A stretch of 64,000 bases of DNA from Pseudomonas sp. RIT-PI-S (GCF_025642975.1 NZ_JANZKJ010000005.1:124001-188000); one strand, 5' to 3'. Positions 17,767 through 25,994 are shown, counted from the stretch's first letter. The notes: generated by a model not told the origin, from the letters alone. Numbers and translations: made by a program.

Positions 17767-18196
17767 TTGCCGCCTCGATTTCGTTCTGTGGTACGTACGG
17801 TGTAATTACATATGGGTAGAACGCAAATAACAAGATTTTTTAAGAATTTCTGATAAAGGATAATGGCGCGTTATCACGGGCTAGCCACTTAAATGGCCAT
17901 GGCGGTGCAGTGGGAGCACCGGCTGGTACGCCTGAACCGCGCGCTCCGGACCAACTATCGAGGGGTCGGCACACCGCACCGGCGCGGGTATTGCCATCGG
18001 CAATACTGGCCAAAAGCTATCAAGGTAGGATTGGAGGCGTGCGCGCTGGAGGCGCGGGGATGCTGAGTGCGATCGAACAGCGATCAAGGCGTTTGGTTTG
18101 GAACCAAACGCCCATCGAACTCAATCATGCAAACCTCGCCAGGGCATCTGCCTTATGAGATGCCTGGCGTAGGTCTGAGGATGCGGAGAAGGGCCG
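17767..18196. other. Intergenic region with two strong inverted repeats
   Basis: No gene is supported. It holds the KfrA-like promoter (17767-17850, AT-rich), a perfect 10-bp inverted repeat GCGTTTGGTT-TGG-AACCAAACGC (18089-18111), and a 12-bp stem CGCCAGG(G)CATCT / AGATGCCTGGCG (18137-18169) near the SDR stop. Neither hairpin has a following T-run, so they are poor terminators. Confidence 0.6.
17792..17804 (-). promoter_or_regulatory. Candidate KfrA operator (13-bp motif)
   Basis: TACGTACGGTGTA followed by ATTACATATG lies 26 nt before the KfrA-like ATG. It contains the palindrome GTACGTAC (17791-17798) and overlaps GTAATTAC (17802-17809). The same 13-mer precedes the TonB receptor at 10808. 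Autoregulation is known for KfrA; binding here is inferred. Confidence 0.45.
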
Positions 18197-18958
18197 TCAG
18201 ATTGAGATGCCGCCGTCGATCACTAGGACTTGACCCGTGGTCATGGCCGCGCCAAAGCCCAGGTAGAGAATCGCCTCGGCGACATCGCCCGGTGTAGCCC
18301 AGCGCTTGAGCGGGGTAGCGGCTTCGGAGGTGGAGCGGTGCTGCTCGGTCCACTGGATCGCCCAACTGCTGTCTACCGCGCCCGGCGCCACGCCATTGAC
18401 TCGCACCTCGGGCGCCAACCCTCGGGCAAGGTTCTTGGTGAGATTGATCGCCGCCGCTTTCGAGGCGCTGTAGCAGATGCTACTGCTCACCGCGCTGAAC
18501 CCGGCGATCGATACCGTATTGACGATGGCACCGCGGCTAGCCTTCAACGCGCTGGCGGCGGCTTTGGAGCAACGAAATACACTCATCAGGTTGACGTTGA
18601 GCAACGTGGCCCATAGCGCCTCGCTGATGCCGTCCAAGTCGCCCACCGGTACGGGTTTACTCAAGCCAGGGGTGCCGGCGTTATTGACCAAGAGGTCGAG
18701 CCCGCCGAGGTCGGCAATGGCTTGTTCGACCATGGCCTGAGCAGCAGCCGCGTCGGCCAGGTCGCCAGGGGCGGCGATCACCCGGCCTTTGTATTGGGCC
18801 AGGCTTTCCAGCGCTTGCTCGGCGCGGGTATCGCCAGGCAGAAAGTTAATGGCCACGTCGGCGCCCGCTTCGGCGAGCCGGCGCGCGGTTTCCAGGCCGA
18901 TACCAGAAGCGCCGCCGGTGACCAGAACCCGGCGGTTAGTGAGTTCGAAGCGAATCAT
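18197..18958 (-). CDS. Short-chain dehydrogenase/reductase (SDR)
   Basis: 253 aa from the ATG at 18958, preferred over the ATG at 18982 because AGGA lies upstream at the right distance. Classical SDR pattern: nucleotide-binding TGGASGIG, structural NNAG (LVNNAGTPG), catalytic Ser in NTVSIAGFSA, and YSASK active-site Tyr/Lys. The C-terminus TGQVLVIDGGISI is standard. It likely oxidises or reduces a carbonyl in the cytosol; NAD is suggested by the Asp placement in GADVAINFLPGD but this is weak. It is the last gene of the monooxygenase/ABC operon, so it probably acts on a product of that pathway. Confidence 0.9.
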   Translation of the reverse strand: MIRFELTNRRVLVTGGASGIGLETARRLAEAGADVAINFLPGDTRAEQALESLAQYKGRVIAAPGDLADAAAAQAMVEQAIADLGGLDLLVNNAGTPGLSKPVPVGDLDGISEALWATLLNVNLMSVFRCSKAAASALKASRGAIVNTVSIAGFSAVSSSICYSASKAAAINLTKNLARGLAPEVRVNGVAPGAVDSSWAIQWTEQHRSTSEAATPLKRWATPGDVAEAILYLGFGAAMTTGQVLVIDGGISI

Positions 18959-18986
18959 GAAAGTATCCTGTTCAGTTGCCATTGGT

Positions 18987-19817
18987 TTAGAAATCGACGC
19001 CGGAAACCTTCAGGCTCGGCGGTTCGGTGCTGCTGATGTACTGCTGGTACAACTGCCCGAAACGGCCGGACGACACCTGGTTCCACACGAACAATTTCGC
19101 CCAGCCAAGCATTTGTTGGTCATCACGGCGCACGGCGATGGAAACGAGGTCCGGCGGAAATGGCGCCTGCCCTGCCATCTCGAAGGTGGGGAACTGCCCG
19201 CTCTTGATCAGCGCGGAGGCGACCGCGGTGGCCTGCAGCAGAGCGTCGACCTTGCCTTGCTGCAGGGCGAGGAACGCCTCGGTATCGCTGCCGTAGGCGG
19301 TGTATTGGGTTTTGCCATCGTTCCAGGCAGCGATGTCGCGCTTGAGCAGCTGCTCGGTCGAGGTGCCGGTGACCCCGCCCAGCGTGTGACCCTTAAGGTC
19401 CCCGTAGCTTTTGATGCCGCTGTCCTTGCGAGTGATCACCGCGGTGGTGTAGTTCATGTAGGGCTGGGTGAAGGCCACCGACAGCCCACGAGCGACAGTG
19501 CTGGTCGTCGAGGCTACCAGCACGTCGATGCGATTGGATACCAGCGCCGGGATGCGGTCGGCCGAGGGCGTTTCGACGATTTCCGCCGTGGCGCCCAGGG
19601 CCTGGGCCATGTCCTTGCAATAGGCCACATCGAAGCCATCGGGCTGGTTGTCCGGGGTGCGGTAGCCTGAAGGCGGTGAGTCCAGCATTACGCCGCAGCG
19701 TAGCTTCTTGGCCTGTACGACGCGGTCGAGGGTGGACTCGGCATGAGCCTGGGTGGCGAAAGCCCCGGCAACAGCCAGCGTCAGGGGCAACAACGCTTTC
19801 AGAGGTGAATGTTGCAT
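18987..19817 (-). CDS. Family 3 (polar amino acid-type) ABC substrate-binding protein
   Basis: 276 aa from the ATG at 19817, which has GGAG 7 nt upstream; an ATG at 19829 is the alternative. Signal peptide MQHSPLKALLPLTLAVAGAFATQAHA. The mature protein shows the SBP_bac_3 layout: LRCGVMLDSPPSGY, GFDVAYCKDMAQALGA, IPALVSNRIDVLVASTTST, FTQPYMNYTTAVI. It delivers a ligand, probably amino-acid-like, to the permease pair encoded upstream. It sits between the ATPase gene and the SDR in the same operon. The ligand is presumably the substrate of the flavin monooxygenase. Confidence 0.92.
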   Translation of the reverse strand: MQHSPLKALLPLTLAVAGAFATQAHAESTLDRVVQAKKLRCGVMLDSPPSGYRTPDNQPDGFDVAYCKDMAQALGATAEIVETPSADRIPALVSNRIDVLVASTTSTVARGLSVAFTQPYMNYTTAVITRKDSGIKSYGDLKGHTLGGVTGTSTEQLLKRDIAAWNDGKTQYTAYGSDTEAFLALQQGKVDALLQATAVASALIKSGQFPTFEMAGQAPFPPDLVSIAVRRDDQQMLGWAKLFVWNQVSSGRFGQLYQQYISSTEPPSLKVSGVDF

Positions 19818-19934
19818 GGCACGCTCCATCGATGGTGAGTGAAGAAGAATCCGCTATTCAGTAATTCACGCTGCTAGCGCTCAACGACGACGCCTCGCGC
19901 GGCGCTCAATACTGGTTGATGAAACAACGCAGGC

Positions 19935-20660
19935 TCAGCAATGCTCACGCCGCAAAAAACGCTGCGTGTGCTCGTTACGGGGTTGGCCCAGTACCTCGGC
20001 CACGGTGCCGATTTCGGCCACGTTGCCCTGATGCAGAAAGGCCACGCGGTCGCTGGAGTTGCGCGCAAAGGTGATGTCGTGGGTGACCACCACCATGGTC
20101 ATGCCCTCCTGGCGCAACTGACGCATGGTGTCGAGCACCTCGCCCACCAGTTCGGGATCCAGCGCGGAGGTCACTTCGTCAAACAGCATGTAAGTAGGCT
20201 GCATGGCCAGCGCCCGGGCGATGGCCAGGCGCTGTTGCTGGCCACCGGAGAGGCGCGAAGGCAATAGCTCGGCTTTTTCCGCCAAGCCCACATGGGCCAG
20301 GTAATGCAAGGCAACCTCGCGGGCCTCCCGGCGGGTTTTGCCTTGTACCAGACGCGGCGCCAGCGCCACGTTTTCCCACGCCTTCAGGTGTGGGAAAGCG
20401 TTGAATTGCTGGAACACAATGCCCAGCCGCTGGCGCAGGCCGTTCAGGTCGGTAGAAGCGGCATGCACCTCGATGCCGTCTACCTTGATGCTGCCGCCCT
20501 GGATCGGCTCCAGACCATTGATGCATTGCAGCAAAGTCGACTTGCCTGAGCCGCTGGCACCTAGCAGGCACAGCAGCTCGCCTTTGTTTACCTCCAGATC
20601 GATCCCCTTGAGGATCTCGATGTTGCCGAACTGCTTACGAACGCCACGGATCTCGATCAC
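19935..20660 (-). CDS. Amino acid-type ABC transporter ATPase
   Basis: 241 aa. Walker A GASGSGKST near residue 35, Q-loop VFQQFNAFPH, signature LSGGQQQRLAIARAL, Walker B YMLFDEVTSALD, and the switch His in VTHDI. This is the GlnQ/HisP-like family powering polar amino acid import. Its start overlaps the stop of the permease gene by 4 nt (ATGA), so the permeases and ATPase form a coupled unit. Confidence 0.95.
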   Translation of the reverse strand: MIEIRGVRKQFGNIEILKGIDLEVNKGELLCLLGASGSGKSTLLQCINGLEPIQGGSIKVDGIEVHAASTDLNGLRQRLGIVFQQFNAFPHLKAWENVALAPRLVQGKTRREAREVALHYLAHVGLAEKAELLPSRLSGGQQQRLAIARALAMQPTYMLFDEVTSALDPELVGEVLDTMRQLRQEGMTMVVVTHDITFARNSSDRVAFLHQGNVAEIGTVAEVLGQPRNEHTQRFLRREHC

Positions 20661-21313
20661 AGGGCCATCCTCCTTTCCAGCCTCGCGCTGTAGCGCGACA
20701 CCGGGTAACAGATCACAAAATAGAAAAGCCCTACGCCGAGTAGCAGCAGCAGGGCTTCATGGGTGCGGGTGATGAGGATCTGTGTGGACTTCATGTACTC
20801 GACATAGCCGACCACGCTGACCAGCGCGCTGTCCTTGGCCAGCCCTAACAACAGGCCGACCCACGCGGCGAAGCTGGTGCGCAGCGCGAGTGGCGCGCTG
20901 ATGTGGCAGAACTCCTGCAGCCAGCTGATGCCCAGCGAGCGGGCAGCGCGGCGGTAGGTAGGGGGCACCGCTTCGAGGCCGGCGCGCACCACTTCGCCGG
21001 TAACCACTGCCATCGACGAGCTGAGCACTACCACCGACAACCAGAAGGCATTTACGCCTAGCCCGGACAACGCCAAAAAGCTGTTGGCGAGAATCAGCTG
21101 GATGATCATCGGCACGCTGCGCACCACATCCACATAGGGCGCGGTGAGCCAGCGCAGCCATACCGAGCCGAAGCGCATCCAGCCCAGCACAATGCCCCCC
21201 AGGGTGCCGAACAGGCCAGCCACCAGCGTGACCCATAACGTGCTTCCGGCGCCCTGGAGCAGGAACCACAGGTCACGCCAGTGCAAGGATGGGTCTGCAA
21301 GTACGAATTGCAT
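20657..21313 (-). CDS. Amino acid-type ABC transporter permease (second)
   Basis: 218 aa with about five transmembrane helices (for example VTLVAGLFGTLGGIVLGWM, FWLSVVVLSSSMAVVTGEVV). The cytoplasmic EAA-type loop is EVVRAGLEAVPPTYRRAARSLGISWLQEF. It pairs with the other permease, encoded directly upstream with a 2-nt gap, to form the heterodimeric channel of the HisMQ type. Confidence 0.93.
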   Translation of the reverse strand: MQFVLADPSLHWRDLWFLLQGAGSTLWVTLVAGLFGTLGGIVLGWMRFGSVWLRWLTAPYVDVVRSVPMIIQLILANSFLALSGLGVNAFWLSVVVLSSSMAVVTGEVVRAGLEAVPPTYRRAARSLGISWLQEFCHISAPLALRTSFAAWVGLLLGLAKDSALVSVVGYVEYMKSTQILITRTHEALLLLLGVGLFYFVICYPVSRYSARLERRMAL

Positions 21314-21315
21314 GC

Positions 21316-21978
21316 TCAGGTCCTCAGCCAGCGCCAGAACACTGCGCGCGCGCCGAACTCAATGAGCTTGGCGATCACGTAGTAGATCAAGGCGGTTATC
21401 AAGAAAAACTCGAAGCTGCGAAAGCTCACTGACTGCGCCGACTGTGCCGCGCCGCTGAGCTCATGCAGGCCCACCAACATGCCCAGCGAGGTGTTGAGCA
21501 TCGCCCACACCGCCTGGGTCACGTAGCCCGGGAAGACGATGCGAAACAGCTGCGGGAAGATCACATGCAGGTAGCCCTGGCGCGCGGTCAGCCCCAGCGA
21601 ACGCGCCGCCGCCAGTTGTTGGCGAGCGATGGCGCCTAGCCCGCCGCGGAAGATCTCCGCCAGGTAGCCGGCATTGTTGAAGGTCAAGGCGATGAGCACT
21701 GCCCAGTAGCTGCTGATCTGGATGCCCAGCGAGCCCAGGCCAAAGTACATCATGTAAATCTGGAACAACGTGGGGGTGTTGCGCGCCAGTTCCACCCACG
21801 CCGTGGCCAGGCGGTAGCTTCGGCCCTCGCCGCTTCGGCGCGCCACCGCCAGCGGCAGGCCGAGCACGGTACCCAGCAGCATCGACAGGGCCGCCAGTTG
21901 CACCGTGAGCCAGGCACCGCCGAGCAGCTCGGGGATCGCATCCCAGACCAGAGACCAATAGAAGGTATAACCGAACAT
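21316..21978 (-). CDS. Amino acid-type ABC transporter permease (first)
   Basis: 220 aa, polytopic inner-membrane protein (GGAWLTVQLAALSMLLGTVLG near residue 20, AVLIALTFNNAGYLAEIF). The EAA loop reads FRGGLGAIARQQLAAARSLGLTARQGY. It belongs to the HisM/GlnP family. About 136 nt separate it from the upstream monooxygenase gene; that spacer contains an inverted repeat GGTATG-N8-CATACC (22020-22039) that could be a processing or control site. Confidence 0.93.
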   Translation of the reverse strand: MFGYTFYWSLVWDAIPELLGGAWLTVQLAALSMLLGTVLGLPLAVARRSGEGRSYRLATAWVELARNTPTLFQIYMMYFGLGSLGIQISSYWAVLIALTFNNAGYLAEIFRGGLGAIARQQLAAARSLGLTARQGYLHVIFPQLFRIVFPGYVTQAVWAMLNTSLGMLVGLHELSGAAQSAQSVSFRSFEFFLITALIYYVIAKLIEFGARAVFWRWLRT

Positions 21979-22114
21979 GGCGTGCCACTCTGATACAGCC
22001 GCCCTTTACGGGCCGTTCAGGTATGCGTGCACACATACCCATCAAGTGGCAGTAGTAAGGAGTTGCAAGGCGTAGGCCGCCCACGCTGTTCCGCGTGGTG
22101 CGGGGGCGAACCCA

Positions 22115-23179
22115 TCAGCGTTTGCCGATGTTCTCCAGTGGGCCCAGCTCGCGCTCGACCAGCGGTAACACTTCAGTGGTGAACCGCTCCAGCGAACGGC
22201 GGGCGCGCGCCAGCGGCATGCAGCCGAACTGGAAGTTGCAGGCAAAGTGCGCGGGGTCGAGGCGTTGGAGATTGTCGATCAGCTTCGCGGCAACCTCTTC
22301 CACGCTGCCGCAAACGATGTTGTCGGCGTACTGCTCGACGCTCTGCTCGCCCTCCACGGCCTGGTCGCGAATGAAGCTGCCATCCATGGGCAAGACGTTA
22401 TGACGCAAATGGTGGGCCAACCTGCCCACATAACGTGCGCGCTCGCCGGCCTCCAAGGCTTCGCTGCGGCTATCGGTGATGTGCACGTACTGCATGATCG
22501 ACAGCGGCTTGCTCTTGGGCGCTACACCGACTTTTTCCCAGTTGGCGTTCAAGCCGTCGATCATCTTGTACAGCACCGGTGAGCCCAGCGTGCTGGCGGC
22601 CAGAAACGGCACCGCGTCGGTATGCTTGAAACGCTCGAGCAGCGCCGGGCCGGTGGAGGTGTAGTACACCGGTGGCAGCGGCTTCTGGATCGGGCTGACC
22701 GAGAAGGTGGTACGCGGCACCTGGATGTGCTTGCCGTGAAATTCGACTACGCCTTGGGTGAGCGCCTGTTCGATCACTTCCCAGTACTCCAGGAAGATAT
22801 CGACCTTGTCGTCGATGTTTACGCCGAAGCGCTCAAACTCGAACGCCTGATAGCCAGTGCCCAGGCCGATCACCGCGCGGCCCTGGGACTGCACATCGAG
22901 CAGGGCGATCTCCTGCGCCACCCGCAGCGGGTTGTACAGCGGCAGCACCAGCACGCCGGCGCCGAGCTTGATCTTGGAGGTCCAACCCGCGGCGTAGCTG
23001 GCCATCATGAGCGGTGAGGGCGAGGAGGAGTAGTTGCAGAAGTGATGCTCGGCGAACCAGGCGATGTCGAAGCCCGCCTGTTCGGCGGCCTGCACCATTT
23101 CACGGGTATCGGCCATTACGCCGGCGGCGCCTTGCGGGTGGTCGCGCAGGGTCATGAGGCTGAAAATACCGAACTTCAT
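22115..23179 (-). CDS. Luciferase-like (LLM-class) flavin-dependent monooxygenase
   Basis: 354 aa. It begins MKFGIFSLMTLRDHPQG and continues with AAEQAGFDIAWFAEHHF and GAGVLVLPLYNPLRVAQEIALLDVQSQGRAVIGLGTGYQ, the bacterial luciferase TIM-barrel family that uses reduced flavin and O2. Such enzymes depend on a separate reductase, encoded here 15 nt upstream. Known members oxidise sulfonates, aminopolycarboxylates, pyrimidines (RutA) or small carbonyls; this one cannot be placed closely from sequence alone. Co-transcription with an amino-acid-type importer and a nearby RidA gene suggests a nitrogen-containing substrate. Confidence 0.92.
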   Translation of the reverse strand: MKFGIFSLMTLRDHPQGAAGVMADTREMVQAAEQAGFDIAWFAEHHFCNYSSSPSPLMMASYAAGWTSKIKLGAGVLVLPLYNPLRVAQEIALLDVQSQGRAVIGLGTGYQAFEFERFGVNIDDKVDIFLEYWEVIEQALTQGVVEFHGKHIQVPRTTFSVSPIQKPLPPVYYTSTGPALLERFKHTDAVPFLAASTLGSPVLYKMIDGLNANWEKVGVAPKSKPLSIMQYVHITDSRSEALEAGERARYVGRLAHHLRHNVLPMDGSFIRDQAVEGEQSVEQYADNIVCGSVEEVAAKLIDNLQRLDPAHFACNFQFGCMPLARARRSLERFTTEVLPLVERELGPLENIGKR

Positions 23180-23194
23180 GGGTTGTACTCCTAA

Positions 23195-23710
23195 TCAAAA
23201 AGAGGCGGCCAGCGGCGCGGTGCCCGCGTAGCTGCCGTTCTGGTAAATGAGCGGGGCCACGGTTTCGGCGAAATGCACCTGAGTAACCCGTCCGATCACG
23301 ATCAGGTGGGTGCCGTAGGCGATGCTATGGTCCAGCTCGCAAAACAGGTTGGCCTGGGCGCCCGCCAGGAACGGCACACCGCCCTCGCCTACTTCCCATT
23401 GGCCTTCGCTGAAGCGCTCGGCGCCCTTGAGGCGGCCGCCGAAATTGTTCGAGATGGCGTGCTGCTCGGTGTTTAGCAGGTTCACGCAAAAGCGTCGTGA
23501 ACCGTTAAGGGCAGGCAACACCGAAGAGGCGCTATTGATGCAGGCAATGATCGACGCCGGCTCTGCGCACAATGAGGTGACCGCCGTGGCCGTCAGGCCG
23601 AACCACTGCTGCCCCTCGGAGCAGGTGATCACGCTCACGGTCGCCGCTAGCCGGCGCATGGCGTGCTTGAAGCTATCTGGCAGAGCAGGGAGAACGGCGG
23701 GATGAACCAT
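23195..23710 (-). CDS. Flavin reductase (HpaC/RutF-like)
   Basis: 171 aa. FKHAMRRLAATVSVITC, GLTATAVTSLCAEPASIIACIN and FCVNLLNTEQHAISNNFGG follow the flavin reductase-like fold used by two-component monooxygenases; the GTHLIVIGRV strand near the C-terminus completes it. It would supply reduced FMN or FAD to the luciferase-like enzyme encoded 15 nt downstream. It is the first gene of the seven-gene reverse-strand operon and diverges from the GntR regulator across a 146-nt region that carries a GntR-type operator. Confidence 0.92.
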   Translation of the reverse strand: MVHPAVLPALPDSFKHAMRRLAATVSVITCSEGQQWFGLTATAVTSLCAEPASIIACINSASSVLPALNGSRRFCVNLLNTEQHAISNNFGGRLKGAERFSEGQWEVGEGGVPFLAGAQANLFCELDHSIAYGTHLIVIGRVTQVHFAETVAPLIYQNGSYAGTAPLAASF

Positions 23711-23753
23711 GGTGAAGAACCCACTGTGGCGTGAAGACAGTTTTAAAATTGCA

Positions 23754-23767
23754 GATTGTCAACAATC
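23754..23767. promoter_or_regulatory. GntR (FCD)-type operator
   Basis: GATTGT-CA-ACAATC is a perfect 6+6 inverted repeat and fits the TNGTNNACNA core of FCD-family GntR operators. It lies between the divergent flavin reductase (start 23710) and GntR (start 23857) genes. A related element, ATTGTTGATCATC, lies at 23787-23799. Confidence 0.65.
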
Positions 23768-23856
23768 GGTCAAGCGCTGATCTGAAATTGTTGATCATCT
23801 TCATCATGGCCTGCCCTGTGGTAAGCTCGGGGCATTACTTGTCACGAGCCAGGACT

Positions 23857-24591
23857 ATGGTTTCCAACATAAAAAAAACAGCGTCGATCCTCGCCCCGAT
23901 GAGCAATATGGAAAGCGCTGAATACGCCGCGTCGCAAATCCGCTCTGCAATCATTCAGGGCGGGTTCAAGCCTGGTGAGCGTCTGATCGAGAAGCAGCTC
24001 ACCGACCAGTTGGGTATCTCCCGCCATCCGGTGCGCGAAGCGTTGCGACTCCTCAGCCGGGAGGGGTTGGTAGAAATGCGAGTGAACCGCGGCGCAATCG
24101 TCGCCGAACTCAAGGTCGAGATGATCCTGGAGGTGTATAGCCTGCGGTCAGCCTTGGGCAAGCTGGCGTTGAAAGCACTCCTGAGCGGGCACGCAACACC
24201 CGCGCCGGGGACGCTCAAGCACTTGGAGGGCATGGCCAACAAGGCCCTGAAGCTCGCGCGCCAGGCTGACCAGGCGGCTTCCGTGGCCAATGACCTGGCG
24301 TTCCAGCAAGCCATCGTCGAAGCGAGCGGGCTGGAGCGCTGCGAGCGGTACTTCGCCGAACTGACGGCTGAGATACACCGGTTCAACAACCTCTCGCGCA
24401 TTGCCTATACCGATCGTGAAAGCGATGCGACCAATTACGTACTGGCGCTTTATGAAGCCATCAAAGCCGCCGACCTGCCGCGGGCTGAGCACATCTGGCA
24501 GGCAAAATTCGACCGCGCCGTAGAGCGTTACCTGGCTCACGTGGGGGCCGGTGAGACAGGCCAGGAAGCGCCGCCGGTACTTACGCGTTAA
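23857..24591 (+). CDS. GntR-family regulator, FCD subfamily
   Basis: 244 aa from the ATG at 23857 (MVSNIKKTASIL), with AGGA just upstream; the open frame extends back to 23731 but would include the operator region. N-terminal winged HTH: YAASQIRSAIIQGGFKPGERLIEKQLTDQLGISRHPVREALRLL-type segment, then an all-helical FCD ligand domain (VYSLRSALGKLALKAL, NDLAFQQAIVEASG). It is divergent from the monooxygenase operon, so it most likely represses that operon and itself until the inducer arrives. A stem GCTGGCACGG/CCGTGCCAGC follows the stop. Confidence 0.92.
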   Translation: MVSNIKKTASILAPMSNMESAEYAASQIRSAIIQGGFKPGERLIEKQLTDQLGISRHPVREALRLLSREGLVEMRVNRGAIVAELKVEMILEVYSLRSALGKLALKALLSGHATPAPGTLKHLEGMANKALKLARQADQAASVANDLAFQQAIVEASGLERCERYFAELTAEIHRFNNLSRIAYTDRESDATNYVLALYEAIKAADLPRAEHIWQAKFDRAVERYLAHVGAGETGQEAPPVLTR

Positions 24592-24602
24592 GCGTTCGCA
24601 CT

Positions 24603-24635
24603 GCTGGCACGGTGTGTCATCGCACCCGTGCCAGC
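24603..24635 (+). terminator. Stem-loop after gntR, possible terminator
   Basis: GCTGGCACGG (24603-24612) pairs perfectly with CCGTGCCAGC (24626-24635) across a 13-nt loop. Only TTGGAAAAATC follows, so termination strength is doubtful. Confidence 0.4.
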
Positions 24636-24917
24636 TTGGAAAAATCTAGATTATTTTATGCCCCGTTCAGGTGCGCGAACGGGCTGTCACCCCTAAAGCC
24701 TGCCCCGTCGGCGCACACAAATCCCGCTTTCCCCAAGCGAGCGACCAGGCCCGGCCCGCCGTCATTTAACGCGTTTGTGCCACGCAAACCCATCTAATTC
24801 AGCCAGTTAAGCTCCCTCAAAAATCAATTCCGAACGCTAAGCGCATCCTGGCACGGGCTTGCGTGCCCGCCTTCAGGCGCCAATCTGGCGGAATCAAGCC
24901 CGATTGACAGGCCAAGG

Positions 24918-24933
24918 ATTGTTGATAATCATC
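24918..24933. promoter_or_regulatory. Second candidate operator of the GntR regulator
   Basis: ATTGTTGATAATCATC matches ATTGTTGATCATC in the gntR/flavin-reductase promoter apart from a short insertion. It is about 140 nt before the RidA-family gene and may bring that gene under the same control. Inferred from motif sharing only. Confidence 0.45.
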
Positions 24934-25070
24934 AAAAGGCAATATTCTCGATACCCGTCGCAGCCGGTGATTAACCGCCGACCCCGAGCCTGTTCAAGTC
25001 ACTTGCTATCGCGATACCCAGCGCAAGAGCTGCCTGGCACTTACCATGAACCGAAGGAAGTACAACGCCC

Positions 25071-25493
25071 ATGGCTACTATCGTTAAACTCAAATCTGGC
25101 AGCATCCTGGAAGAAAAAGAAAGCTTCTCCCGCGCCGTATGTGTGGACAACTGGATCTTTATGTCGCTCACGTCGGGGCGCGACTACAAGAGCCGGGTGA
25201 TGCCCGAAACTGCCTTGGGCCAGGCTGAGAACGCCCTGCGCAATGTGGAAGGCGCCCTGCTGGCCCTGGGGTCAGAGCTGGCCGATGTGGTGCGCTCACG
25301 CATTTTCATTCCCAACCAGGCCGACGTGCCGGCGGTAATGGCTTTCATCGGTGAGCGGTTTCGTGGCATCGACCACGCCCACTGCGTAAGCTGCGGGCCG
25401 CTGGGCGGGCCAGAGTACCTGTTCGAGATCGAGGTCACTGCCTATAAAGGCGCGGCCAGGGGCCCTCAGGAGCGAGTGACCATCAGCCTCTAG
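25071..25493 (+). CDS. RidA (YjgF/YER057c)-family protein
   Basis: 140 aa. The Rid fold is visible: FSRAVCVDNWIFMSLTSGRD, QAENALRNVEGALLALGSELADVVRSRIFIPN, and FRGIDHAHCVSCGPLGGPEYLFEIEVTA. Archetypal RidA needs an Arg in its (R)SR/CxR-type active-site context to hydrolyse enamines; here that segment reads HAHCVSCGPLGG, so it may be one of the Rid1-7 paralogues without classical activity. Start supported by AAGGAAG about 11 nt upstream. It sits near, and possibly under control of, the GntR-regulated monooxygenase operon, as RutC does in the Rut pathway. Confidence 0.85.
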   Translation: MATIVKLKSGSILEEKESFSRAVCVDNWIFMSLTSGRDYKSRVMPETALGQAENALRNVEGALLALGSELADVVRSRIFIPNQADVPAVMAFIGERFRGIDHAHCVSCGPLGGPEYLFEIEVTAYKGAARGPQERVTISL

Positions 25494-25994
25494 CAATGGC
25501 GCACGAGGCCACGGGGCGCTTGCCAATGCCTAGCAGGCGCGACCAGTGGTTTCTAGGCACCGATGCCCCTGGAGGAAGGCCTTTGCGCTCGATAGTGGCT
25601 TTGGACGTCCTTCCGGGCCTTTGCGCTCCAGTGCGTAGCTGGGGTCGCCAGTGACTGGTGGGTGAATCGGCAAGGCCACTCTTGCCATACATCAGCAATG
25701 CTCCCCGGTTGTATCAAACAAGTTGTATCAAACAACGAGGCAACTGCGCGGGTAACATCTGTTTTTAACCGAAACCCGCGGACCCGCGTATCATCACGCG
25801 GCCCTTCTGCAGATATCTAAGGCTATTTCAACCGCATTTGGGCAAGCCGAACTCATCATCGGGAGCGTAAGCTCGCCGCGCAAAAAGACCGCCCAGGGTT
25901 GCGCACTGATATGAAGGCCAAGGTTTTTCCCTGGAGAGAGGCTTATTCCTGAAGTATCCGGCATTTCGCGGATCACGGGGGCGAAGAAGGCAGC
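25494..25994. other. Intergenic region with a 14-bp tandem repeat
   Basis: No gene is supported. GTTGTATCAAACAA occurs twice head-to-tail (25708-25721 and 25722-25735); each copy contains TTGT-N5-ACAA, an inverted repeat that could bind a dimeric regulator. Two CTTTGCGCTC blocks (25580 and 25618) form another short direct repeat. No attachment-site core was recognised next to the recombinase gene. Confidence 0.5.
25708..25735. repeat. Tandem 14-bp direct repeat, candidate operator
   Basis: GTTGTATCAAACAA x2 with no spacer. Possible double operator or recombinase arm site; nothing in the window shows which. Confidence 0.5.

Larger units (their letters stand above)
24592..25070. other. Intergenic region with stem-loop and putative GntR site
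   Basis: No gene is supported. Just after the GntR stop there is a perfect 10-bp stem (24603-24635), a weak terminator without a long T-run. At 24918-24933 ATTGTTGATAATCATC resembles the element at 23787 and contains TTGAT-AATC-ATCAA. The rest is the leader of the RidA-family gene. Confidence 0.55.

Noticed and set aside
18137..18169. Intrinsic terminator after the SDR gene
   Set aside because: The 12-bp stem is strong but has no T-run on either strand, so it is recorded only as an inverted repeat.
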